Below, piece after piece: positions 8,695-14,617 of a stretch of 16,273 nt of DNA. Source of the DNA: Synergistaceae bacterium UBA1358 (GTDB lineage Bacteria > Synergistota > Synergistia > Synergistales > Synergistaceae); NCBI GenBank assembly GCA_002306075.1, contig DBRW01000001.1:1-16273 (forward strand), read 5' to 3'. Positions within the stretch are counted from its first letter, which is position 1, and each line of letters begins with the position of its first letter. The notes under the pieces were generated by a model that worked only from the letters and a program-made list of their open reading frames with translations, was not told the DNA's origin and did no database searches. The position numbers and the translations under genes are program-made.

Positions 8695-10391
8695 TGAGTC
8701 TTCACGCTCTTCTTTTCAAGCATACGGTAATGGCCGTTCCTCTTCATCATAATATATTCACCGGGCCTGTACTCATCAAACATGAACGGCCCGGATCCTA
8801 TAAGGCCGTATGGCCCTGATTTTTCCTCAGGGTCCAGGGGGTTCCAGTTCTGCCAGTCTTTGACGGCATGCAGCACCTTTGCGGGCATGCAGGGCAGACC
8901 TCCGACATTGTCAAGGTACCAGTAACTGGTGCCCTCCATCTCAACTTCAAGCTCATGGCTGCCGGTCACATTGACTGATCTTATGTTCTTTACCGAGTCA
9001 AAAAACCTTGGGATCCTGTTCTTTCTGATAAAATCAAAAGTCGCCTTTACATCCGCGGCAGTGATCGGAGTCCCATCGTTCCATTTCAGGTCATTTTTGA
9101 GCCTGAAGAGCAGTCTGGTATTTTCATTGCCCACTTTTCCCGCAGTATCAACTGACCAGGAAGCAGCAAGGGAAGGCATGTCATCCAGTGTGAAAGGGTC
9201 GGTCCCGATCAGGCCTTCGTAGATCAGGCCGAGTACCTGCCACGAATACGCGCTGCTTGCGACAAACGGGTTGAGGTTCCTCGGTTCTTCAGGCAACAGC
9301 ATATTGAGGGGCCTCATCTTACCGTCTGCAGGTTCCGCCATGAGAAGGGTCCATATATTGTCGGCAGTCATTTTCTCATTAGAGAATATGTTTTTCCATT
9401 TTTTTGAGACAGCCGAAACAGAAAACCTGCTGTATATGGGAATAGAGGGCATAAGTTCGGAAAGGAGCTTCTGGGATCTGGCAGAGAACTCTTCTGCCTC
9501 ATGCCTGTCCTTTGCGTATCTCAGGCCTAAGAGAGCCTTGTCCAGCGCCGGGTCAGAAGCCGAAGTCATATTGTATCCGCCGGGAATATCCATCGAACTG
9601 TGGTAGAAAGAGTACAGCGAATCTGGGTTCCTGCCCATGCTCCAGGCAATGACACCGAGAGAATATTCTTTTCTGTCCAGCTTGCTTATCATCGCTGAAA
9701 AATCCATCGGTTCCACATCGACAGGAAACCCGACCGATCTCAGCGAATCAGCTATCTGTTCAGCCAGTTCCGCAGTGGTCGGAGCTACCCTTGCCAGAGG
9801 GGTCAGGAGCTTCATCTTTCCTACCGCGGTACCATCAGGGTAAATCAGTTCCCCGGCAAGACTCCATTTGTATCCTCTGTCGCTCAGCCTCTTTTTCGCT
9901 GATGCCCTGTCGAAGATGTTCCTTGTGCTCTCAGGCATCGACCAAGGCGAGACAGGAGGGAGCCAGCCGTTTATCGGCTCGCAGTATCCGGAGTATATGG
10001 TTCGCACCATATTGTTCCTGTCAATGGCCTCGGCGGCGGCATGCCTTACCTCAGGGTCGTTCCACGGTCTGCTCTTATTGTTGAGCAGCAGAAAAAAGGC
10101 ATGAGAACCTCTTGCAAGGGACATCGAGAGCCCTGGATGGCGGCTCAGCCTGTCTATGTCGGAAGGCCTTGTGATATCGCTGACGATATCCAGTTCTCCC
10201 TTCTCGGCTGCCAGAACCTGGGAGTCAGAGTTGGTGATTATTACCATACAGAGTTTTTCTATCCTGGGGCCGTATACGTCCCCGGGATCAAAAACCGGTC
10301 CCGCATAAAGGGGGGAAGCAAAACACAACATCAGCATGAACAACGGAAGGAAGGATGCCCTACGCGGAAAGCATTTCGATGCAATGTTCAT
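8691..10391 (-). CDS. Family 5 (OppA/DppA-type) solute-binding protein, circularly permuted
   Basis: A 566-residue secreted binding protein for the adjacent permeases. A signal peptide fills residues 1-30 (basic SKCFPRR, hydrophobic core, cut after SPLYA). Next come motifs that belong to the second part of the family: IEKLCMVIIT (44-53), AAEKGELDI (61-69), PWNDPEVRHAAAEAIDR (109-125), INGWLPP (140-146), LGVIAWS (245-251) and SIPIYSRFSV (316-325). After a linker (about 336-359) the family's normal beginning appears: RPLNMLLPEEPRNLNPF (360-376), LIYEGLI (389-395), LKWNDGTPITAADVK (435-449) and LIGSGPFMFDEYRPGEY (530-546). All parts are present once but in swapped order. The ATG at 10391 has GGGGA 6 bases upstream and overlaps the regulator stop by 4 bases; an ATG seven codons earlier has no ribosome site. 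Confidence 0.9.
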   Translation of the reverse strand: MNIASKCFPRRASFLPLFMLMLCFASPLYAGPVFDPGDVYGPRIEKLCMVIITNSDSQVLAAEKGELDIVSDITRPSDIDRLSRHPGLSMSLARGSHAFFLLLNNKSRPWNDPEVRHAAAEAIDRNNMVRTIYSGYCEPINGWLPPVSPWSMPESTRNIFDRASAKKRLSDRGYKWSLAGELIYPDGTAVGKMKLLTPLARVAPTTAELAEQIADSLRSVGFPVDVEPMDFSAMISKLDRKEYSLGVIAWSMGRNPDSLYSFYHSSMDIPGGYNMTSASDPALDKALLGLRYAKDRHEAEEFSARSQKLLSELMPSIPIYSRFSVSAVSKKWKNIFSNEKMTADNIWTLLMAEPADGKMRPLNMLLPEEPRNLNPFVASSAYSWQVLGLIYEGLIGTDPFTLDDMPSLAASWSVDTAGKVGNENTRLLFRLKNDLKWNDGTPITAADVKATFDFIRKNRIPRFFDSVKNIRSVNVTGSHELEVEMEGTSYWYLDNVGGLPCMPAKVLHAVKDWQNWNPLDPEEKSGPYGLIGSGPFMFDEYRPGEYIMMKRNGHYRMLEKKSVKTQ

Positions 10392-10972
10392 ATAGTTTCC
10401 CCGCTGCTGCATTTTATCAGTATTTCGCGCGAAGGCACAGGCTTGCCTGTGATGATGTTAAGCATCAGCCTTCCGGCAAGCGCACCGGTCTCAAAGGTCG
10501 GGTCACCGCACTCCTTGTCCAGGACAACGGAGTATGCGCCATCTTTTTTGAAACCTACTGTGACTATCGGGGCCGAGGATGCTCCGGGAAAATTGTCCGG
10601 ATCGCACCAGATGATGCCCTCAACGCTCCTGTCGGTAAGTTTGCCGTACTCCCTGGCCGCCCTGAGCGGATTGCCCTCGGTAGACTTGACTAAGATCTCA
10701 AACTCCGAATTTGTGACAGTCCTGTCCAGTCCTGCAAGGAACTGAGGGAACCAGCCCAATGAAAAGCTGCTGACCACCAGGCCTAACAGTCCGCTCCTGT
10801 TTGTGGAAAGGTTGCGGGCATTCTTGTCCGGACGGTAATTGAGTGCCCTCACCGCCTCCATCACCCGTATCCTCGTCTTTTCAGAAATACGGTGGTCCCC
10901 TTTGAGGACGCGGCTCACCGTTGCCTTGTCCACCCCGGCCTCGACCGCTACATCCTGCATCGTGACTTTCAT
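10388..10972 (-). CDS. LacI-family transcriptional regulator with one effector-domain lobe missing
   Basis: A 194-residue regulator; LacI/PurR proteins are usually 330-345. The DNA-binding part is intact: helix-turn-helix at about 4-23 (MQDVAVEAGVDKATVSRVL) and hinge helix at about 47-58 (RPDKNARNLST). The first lobe follows (GLLGLVVSSF at 61-70, VEGIIWCDPD at 117-126, APIVTVGF at 134-141) up to the VVLDKECG segment at 149-156. It then jumps straight to the family's last part (DPTFETGALAGRL... through SREILIKCSS at 157-190), so about 125 residues for the second lobe are absent without a frame break. The ATG has GAGG 7 bases upstream. It heads the transporter operon, is coupled to the binding-protein gene, and a matching operator lies just upstream, so it probably controls itself and the operon. 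Confidence 0.88.
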   Translation of the reverse strand: MKVTMQDVAVEAGVDKATVSRVLKGDHRISEKTRIRVMEAVRALNYRPDKNARNLSTNRSGLLGLVVSSFSLGWFPQFLAGLDRTVTNSEFEILVKSTEGNPLRAAREYGKLTDRSVEGIIWCDPDNFPGASSAPIVTVGFKKDGAYSVVLDKECGDPTFETGALAGRLMLNIITGKPVPSREILIKCSSGETI

Positions 10973-10986
10973 CCGAACACCTCACA

Positions 10987-11002
10987 GTGCAACCGTTTGT
11001 GC
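10987..11002. promoter_or_regulatory. Putative LacI-type operator
   Basis: GTGCAACCGTTTGTGC is an imperfect 16-bp palindrome around a central CG, with the CAAnCGnTTG core typical of LacI/PurR operators. It lies between the -10 element and the start codon of the LacI-family gene, just downstream of the predicted transcription start, where a bound repressor would block transcription. The link to this particular regulator is an inference. Confidence 0.65.
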
Positions 11003-11015
11003 CGCTTATCATATT

Positions 11016-11044
11016 ATTATAACGAGTCAGACAACGTGGGGCAA
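11016..11044 (-). promoter_or_regulatory. Sigma-70-type promoter of the regulator-transporter operon
   Basis: On the minus strand TTGCCC (11039-11044) and a perfect TATAAT (11016-11021) are separated by 17 bases. Transcription would start near 11009, about 37 bases before the ATG of the LacI-type gene and directly before the operator palindrome. Confidence 0.7.
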
Positions 11045-11080
11045 CAGATCAGGCCCTTCAGACAGGGAGCTGCGGCAAAG

Positions 11081-11102
11081 GCCCGCCCCATAAGGGACGG
11101 GC
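11081..11102 (-). terminator. Probable terminator of the oxidoreductase operon
   Basis: A 9-bp stem (GCCCGTCCC with GGGGCGGGC on the minus strand, one T-G wobble) and a 4-base loop lie 34 bases past the stop of the beta-subunit gene, followed by CTTTGCC. The stem is strong but the T run is short, so termination may be partial. It also separates this operon from the promoter of the next one. Confidence 0.55.
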
Positions 11103-11136
11103 TACGGTATTTACAGCGTTAAGTTCCGGTATTAAC

Positions 11137-12078
11137 TCAGCCGGTCCAGCCGGAGCATTTCTTCAGAAGTTTCTCCCACTCACGGTCGACATCGGCCTGT
11201 CCCTGCTCTATCAGGTCAGTCCTCTCCTTTCCCTTTTTAAAGAGGTGGGAATACCGCCCCTGCACCATGAGGAAATCCTTTAGCGGAACAGGATCCTTTG
11301 GGTCGTAGGAAAGCACATGCCTGCCGTCGATGACCTCATAGATAGGCCAGAAGCGGCTGTCTGCTGCAAGTTTGCACACCTTGACCTGGTTGGCGGGATC
11401 GATCTTCCAGAAGAGCGGGCATGGCACAAGTATGTTTACGAACGCCGGACCAGGCGTCTCGACCGCTCTTTTGACCTTTCTTATCACATCCATCGGATCG
11501 TGCAGGGTAGTCTGTGCAACATAAGGTATATCGTGGGCGGCAACTATCTCAGTAAGATCCTTCGCCCTCTCGAGCTTCCCCGGGATAACGCTTCCGGCGG
11601 GAGAGGTCGTTGCGCTCGCGTTGGCCGGAGTCGCACTGCTTCTCTGTGCGCCGGTGTTCATGTAGCCCTGGTTGTTGTAGCATATGTAGGTGAAGTCATG
11701 TCCTCTCTCGAGTGCTCCAGAAAGGGACTGCAGCCCTATGTCATATGTGCCTCCATCGCCTCCCACAGCCGCGAACTTGATATTGTCCTTCACGGCGCCC
11801 TTTCTGCTCAGCACTTTGTGGGCCGCCGCTACGCCGGAGACCCCGGCGCCGGCATTTTCAAAGGCTATGTGCATGTACGGCACCCTCCACGCACTGTAAG
11901 GGTACACCGTCGTGGACACTTCGAAACATCCTGTGGCGCCCACTATCACGACAGGGTCCTCGACAGCCATCAGCCCCTGCCTTACCGCAGTCGGAGCTCC
12001 GCATCCCGGACACATCCTGTGTCCCTCTGTGAGAGGGCTTTGCCTATTCGTAAGTTCCTTAAGGTTAATTCCCGCCAT
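11137..12078 (-). CDS. 2-oxoacid:ferredoxin oxidoreductase, beta subunit (PorB/VorB-like, TPP-binding)
   Basis: A 313-residue subunit that binds thiamine pyrophosphate and one 4Fe-4S cluster. The TPP motif runs from GDG (107-109) to NN (135-136). The cluster ligands expected in this family are visible as Cys23 and Cys26 (CPGCG), Cys51 (ATGCFE) and Cys220 (VPCP). NQGYMNTGAQRSS (136-148) is typical of pyruvate-type enzymes, but sequence alone does not separate pyruvate from branched-chain 2-oxoacids. The ATG at 12078 is preferred: AGGA lies 8 bases upstream, and an earlier TTG at 12096 has no ribosome site. It overlaps the alpha gene by 14 bases. It acts in the cytoplasm with the alpha, gamma and delta subunits. 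Confidence 0.93.
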   Translation of the reverse strand: MAGINLKELTNRQSPLTEGHRMCPGCGAPTAVRQGLMAVEDPVVIVGATGCFEVSTTVYPYSAWRVPYMHIAFENAGAGVSGVAAAHKVLSRKGAVKDNIKFAAVGGDGGTYDIGLQSLSGALERGHDFTYICYNNQGYMNTGAQRSSATPANASATTSPAGSVIPGKLERAKDLTEIVAAHDIPYVAQTTLHDPMDVIRKVKRAVETPGPAFVNILVPCPLFWKIDPANQVKVCKLAADSRFWPIYEVIDGRHVLSYDPKDPVPLKDFLMVQGRYSHLFKKGKERTDLIEQGQADVDREWEKLLKKCSGWTG

Positions 12079-13261
12079 TTTCTTCATCCTTTTCAAGCAG
12101 ACCGATATACCTTACGGTATCGCTGAAATCACTGTCCATAAGCCTTGAGAAGACATTTTCGGCATCCCTGGGGTAAAGATCCCTGCCGCCGAGCCCGAAG
12201 ATATACTCCTGGAGCGGCACCCTTTCGTCCAGCCCGTAGAGGGCCGACTTGATCTCGGCTGCCAGCGGGGCAGTGCCGCCAATGCTCGCGCTTCTGTCGA
12301 GGACCGCGATCCCCTTCTTGCCCTTTGCCAGTTTCCTGATCTCTTCGAAGGGGAATGGACGGAAGAAGCGCACCCTCAGACATCCGGCCTTAACGCCCTT
12401 TTCCCTCATCTCATCAACGACATCCTTTACAACGCCGGTCGCCGAGGACATGATCACGATGAGATAGTCGGCATCTTCGGCACGGTAGGCATCTATCATC
12501 GGATATTCCCTGCCCGTGTACTGCGCAAGTTCTTTGCTCAGCGATTTATAAACTTCTGGGGCTCTGTTCATTCCCTCCATCTGGTTCCTCTTGATCTCAA
12601 AATAATATTCGGACATCGTGAATGAGCCGTACGATACGGGGTTGTCGACATCCAGGAGCGGGTATTTGGCCTTCCTCTCTCCCACGAACTTTTTGACAGC
12701 CTCGTCAGAGAGCATCTCGACAGGCTCAAAGCAATGACTTGTAATAAAGCCGTCCTGACATACGAATACAGGGGTGAGAACGTCCTCGTGTTCCGCGAGC
12801 CTGACTGCCAGAAGGACCGAATCGTATACCTCCTGCGCATCTTCACAGTAGATCTGTATCCATCCGGAGTCGCGCTCGGGCATGCTGTCCGAGTGGTCGC
12901 AGTGGATGTTTACGGGCGCTCCGAGGCTGCGGTTTACGAGCCCGAAAACTATCGGAGCGCGGAAGGCTGCTGCTATCGGGAAGATCTCGTGCATCAGCGC
13001 CACTCCGTTGGCGCTCGAGGCCGTCATGACCCTCGCTCCCGATACCGATGCACCTACGCATGCCGTTATCGCCGAATGCTCGCTTTCGACCGCTACATAT
13101 TCCGAATCGACCTTGCCGTCAGCCACGAACTCTGCAAACTTCATAGGGATCTCCGTCGATGGTGTGATCGGATATGCTGCCACCACATCTGGGTTCACCT
13201 GTCTCATTGCTTCCGCAAAGGCAAGATTGCCCGAGGTCATCTCTTTTCTCTTATCTGACAT
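12065..13261 (-). CDS. 2-oxoacid:ferredoxin oxidoreductase, alpha subunit (PorA/VorA-like)
   Basis: A 398-residue subunit that forms the active site with beta. The substrate-side motif YPITPSTEI is at 30-38. VESEHSA at 58-64 includes the Glu (59) expected to activate the TPP ring, and TASSANG is at 80-86. The C-terminal third contains the transketolase-C-like part with LRVRFFRPFPFEEI. Length agrees with the alpha subunits of four-subunit enzymes (about 385-400). The reaction is 2-oxoacid + CoA + oxidised ferredoxin to acyl-CoA + CO2 + reduced ferredoxin, reversible. GGGGAGGG lies 9 bases before the ATG, and the start overlaps the delta stop by 11 bases. Confidence 0.94.
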   Translation of the reverse strand: MSDKRKEMTSGNLAFAEAMRQVNPDVVAAYPITPSTEIPMKFAEFVADGKVDSEYVAVESEHSAITACVGASVSGARVMTASSANGVALMHEIFPIAAAFRAPIVFGLVNRSLGAPVNIHCDHSDSMPERDSGWIQIYCEDAQEVYDSVLLAVRLAEHEDVLTPVFVCQDGFITSHCFEPVEMLSDEAVKKFVGERKAKYPLLDVDNPVSYGSFTMSEYYFEIKRNQMEGMNRAPEVYKSLSKELAQYTGREYPMIDAYRAEDADYLIVIMSSATGVVKDVVDEMREKGVKAGCLRVRFFRPFPFEEIRKLAKGKKGIAVLDRSASIGGTAPLAAEIKSALYGLDERVPLQEYIFGLGGRDLYPRDAENVFSRLMDSDFSDTVRYIGLLEKDEENGGN

Positions 13262-13595
13262 GGTCTGCGACCCTCCCCGGATCTTCCCCGCGTTTCCTGC
13301 ACTCGCTGCTGAAATCCGCTTCCGGATGCATCGATATCGCCCCTACGGGACATACCTTGTCACATACCCCGCACCCTTTGCAGAAAAACATGTTTATCCC
13401 GTTCACCTTTCCTTCTCCGTCCGTCTCTATCGAGGCGTCGGGACACTGCAGCCAGCATTTCAGGCAGGATATGCACTTGTTCCGGTCAAGGATGGGACGC
13501 ATGCTCCGCCACAGACCTGTCTCGACATCCCTGGCTGACGCGCCCCATGCTATAGTTCCGGGGGGGACGTCCTGCCAGCACTTAGGCTTGCTCAT
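13251..13595 (-). CDS. 2-oxoacid:ferredoxin oxidoreductase, delta subunit (2x 4Fe-4S ferredoxin-like)
   Basis: A 114-residue electron-transfer subunit. Two complete cluster motifs are visible: Cys41, 44, 47 and 51 (CISCLKCWLQCP) and Cys72, 75, 78 and 82 (CKGCGVCDKVCP). It passes electrons from the TPP site in alpha/beta to external ferredoxin. The N-terminal 30 residues (KCWQDVPPGTIAWG) resemble delta subunits of pyruvate and 2-ketoisovalerate enzymes. The ATG overlaps the gamma stop by 4 bases (ATGA). Confidence 0.94.
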   Translation of the reverse strand: MSKPKCWQDVPPGTIAWGASARDVETGLWRSMRPILDRNKCISCLKCWLQCPDASIETDGEGKVNGINMFFCKGCGVCDKVCPVGAISMHPEADFSSECRKRGEDPGRVADHVR

Positions 13596-14176
13596 GCCAG
13601 TACAGCCTCCTCGCGGCCGCGGAGGATGGCCCTGCGGTTGGCTTCAAGCACGGAGACGGGAAGCTGCTTCATTTTTCTTGTAAAGTGATCGGCGATGGTT
13701 TCTGCCGAAACGTCTGTAAAGAGGTGTGAGAGCGCTCCGAGGAGAGGCGCGTTCGGTCTGTTCTGCCCCAGCTCCTCGAGCGTTATCCTTGTCGCGTCGA
13801 CTACAAGGACTCTGGCATCCGGTGAAAGCTTCATTTTGCTTCGGAGCGCCTGCGCGTCCTCCGGAGTGTTCACGACATATACGGCATCGGGCACGCAGCC
13901 TTCGCACGGATCCGAGCTAGCCACCATGGTGGGGTCTACTATGACGACTATGTTCGGATTTTCCACGCTGCAGCGGCGGCGGATGGGAGTATCCGACACC
14001 CTGTTGTACGCTCTCATCGGAGCACCCTGACGTTCTGCACCATACTCAGGGAATGCCTGGACATGCTTGCCCTCTTCAAAAAGGACCTCGGCAAGTATCG
14101 CTGATGCGCTCTTTGCGCCCTGCCCGCCGCGTCCGTGCCATCTTACTTCGAGTGTTCTCTTCTTTCCGTTTTCCAT
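13592..14176 (-). CDS. 2-oxoacid:ferredoxin oxidoreductase, gamma subunit
   Basis: A 194-residue subunit with the family hallmarks GRGGQG (15-20) and FPEYGAERQGAP (42-53). It is the first gene of the set; the gamma-delta-alpha-beta order is that of the four-subunit pyruvate enzymes of Thermotoga and Pyrococcus. The ATG at 14176 is chosen because GGAGG lies 7 bases upstream; an upstream ATG (14194) and TTG (14206) in the same frame have no good ribosome site. About 60 bases separate it from the leader terminator described below, so expression should depend on read-through of that terminator. Confidence 0.92.
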   Translation of the reverse strand: MENGKKRTLEVRWHGRGGQGAKSASAILAEVLFEEGKHVQAFPEYGAERQGAPMRAYNRVSDTPIRRRCSVENPNIVVIVDPTMVASSDPCEGCVPDAVYVVNTPEDAQALRSKMKLSPDARVLVVDATRITLEELGQNRPNAPLLGALSHLFTDVSAETIADHFTRKMKQLPVSVLEANRRAILRGREEAVLA

Positions 14177-14237
14177 AATTACTCCTCCATCCATTCTATG
14201 TTTCAAAATCTACAAATCGCAAATCCTGTCGAAAGAC

Positions 14238-14272
14238 AAAAAAATGGAGCCCTTCAAAATGAAGGGCCCCAT
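14238..14272 (-). terminator. Attenuator terminator in the leader of the oxidoreductase operon
   Basis: On the minus strand a 13-bp stem (ATGGGGCCCTTCA with TGAAGGGCTCCAT, one G-U wobble) with a 3-base loop is followed directly by a run of six T. It lies between the leader peptide and the gamma gene, inside the transcript made from the promoter at 14406-14434. On the plus strand the wobble becomes an A-C mismatch and no T run follows, so the element is oriented for the minus strand. Confidence 0.88.
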
Positions 14273-14322
14273 CCGTTCGCTTGGTAATACAGCGCTAAGC
14301 GCCGTTCCTGCGAGGAGGAGCC
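14265..14322 (-). promoter_or_regulatory. Candidate antiterminator pairing
   Basis: RNA segment GGCUCCUCC (14322-14314), read just after the Ile codons of the leader peptide, can pair with GGAUGGGGCC (14274-14265), which includes the 5' arm of the terminator: 9 base pairs with one wobble and one bulged U. Forming it would break the terminator. A ribosome waiting at the Ile codons would leave the first segment free; one reaching the stop codon would cover it. This is hand-derived and not an energy calculation. Confidence 0.55.
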
Positions 14323-14372
14323 GCGTTGATAATTATAATAATGATGTTCTGCATCATTTTATTCGACAACAT
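14295..14372 (-). CDS. Attenuator leader peptide with six consecutive isoleucine codons
   Basis: A 25-codon frame: MLSNKMMQN, then six Ile (ATC ATT ATT ATA ATT ATC), then NAAPPRRNGA and TAG. The ATG at 14372 has AGGGAGG with GGAGG ending 7 bases upstream, a near-ideal ribosome site; two later ATGs (14357, 14354) lie too far from it. It begins about 27 bases after the predicted transcription start and ends about 23 bases before the terminator stem. Design and placement match ribosome-mediated attenuators such as the ilv leaders of enterobacteria: slow translation at Ile codons when charged tRNA-Ile is scarce would favour read-through into the oxidoreductase genes. It is unlikely to have any function as a free peptide. 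Confidence 0.85.
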   Translation of the reverse strand: MLSNKMMQNIIIIIINAAPPRRNGA

Positions 14373-14405
14373 CAAACTTCCTCCCTTTCGCGCAGATTGC
14401 TGGGT

Positions 14406-14434
14406 ATACTAGCATCATTCCGTGAACATGTCAA
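14406..14434 (-). promoter_or_regulatory. Sigma-70-type promoter of the oxidoreductase operon
   Basis: On the minus strand a perfect TTGACA (14429-14434) and TAGTAT (14406-14411) are 17 bases apart. Transcription would start near 14399, giving a leader of about 220 bases before the gamma gene that holds the leader peptide and the terminator. Confidence 0.75.
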
Positions 14435-14460
14435 ACATTTTCTTGTCCGGGTCTCAAAAA

Positions 14461-14478
14461 GTAAGTAAAGTAAGTAAA
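14461..14478. repeat. Short tandem repeat in the divergent intergenic region
   Basis: GTAAGTAAA occurs twice in tandem between the two divergent promoters. The surroundings (14435-14520) are AT-rich and hold no gene that could be recognised. The repeat may be chance. Confidence 0.35.
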
Positions 14479-14520
14479 GAAAACTATTCAAAAAAATAAA
14501 TACAACCGATGGTACTGCTC

Positions 14521-14548
14521 TTGACAATTTACGATCATCGTTCATAAT
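14521..14548 (+). promoter_or_regulatory. Sigma-70-type promoter of the helicase gene or leader RNA
   Basis: TTGACA (14521-14526) and CATAAT (14543-14548) are separated by 16 bases, a strong match. Transcription would begin near 14555, about 245 bases before the helicase start codon and about 37 bases before the terminator stem. Confidence 0.75.
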
Positions 14549-14591
14549 TGCCTGGTTGTAGAAATTTTCTACATATGGGGCAACAAAAAGG

Positions 14592-14617
14592 GAGGCCCTT
14601 ATGGGCCTCATTTTTTT
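14592..14617 (+). terminator. Terminator inside the helicase 5' leader
   Basis: GAGGCCC (14592-14598) and GGGCCTC (14603-14609) form a perfect 7-bp stem with a TTAT loop, followed by A and seven T. Outer GGCAA/TTGCC can extend it. A transcript from 14555 would end near 14617, as a small RNA of about 60-65 bases with a second hairpin at its 5' end (TGTAGAA 14557-14563 with TTCTACA 14567-14573). For the helicase to be expressed, read-through or a second promoter is needed. Confidence 0.85.

Noticed and set aside
8691..10391. Reading the binding protein as a normal-order protein, a pseudogene, or two truncated proteins fused
   Set aside because: Each family segment occurs once, together they make one full-length protein, the frame is intact with a signal peptide, and gene ends are coupled to neighbours. 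Swapped order fits best.
10041..10745. 234-residue plus-strand frame across the binding-protein and regulator junction
   Set aside because: Spans two real genes on the other strand and shows no domain.
11317..12126. 269-residue plus-strand frame opposite the oxidoreductase beta subunit
   Set aside because: Antisense to a subunit with all cofactor motifs in place; Arg- and His-rich shadow.
12882..13683. Long plus-strand frames opposite the alpha and delta subunits
   Set aside because: The minus strand encodes clear ferredoxin cluster motifs and TPP-enzyme motifs across the same span.
14207..14420. T-box or metabolite riboswitch in the oxidoreductase leader
   Set aside because: No T-box sequence or known aptamer core was recognised, whereas a leader peptide with six Ile codons and a ribosome site explains the terminator directly.
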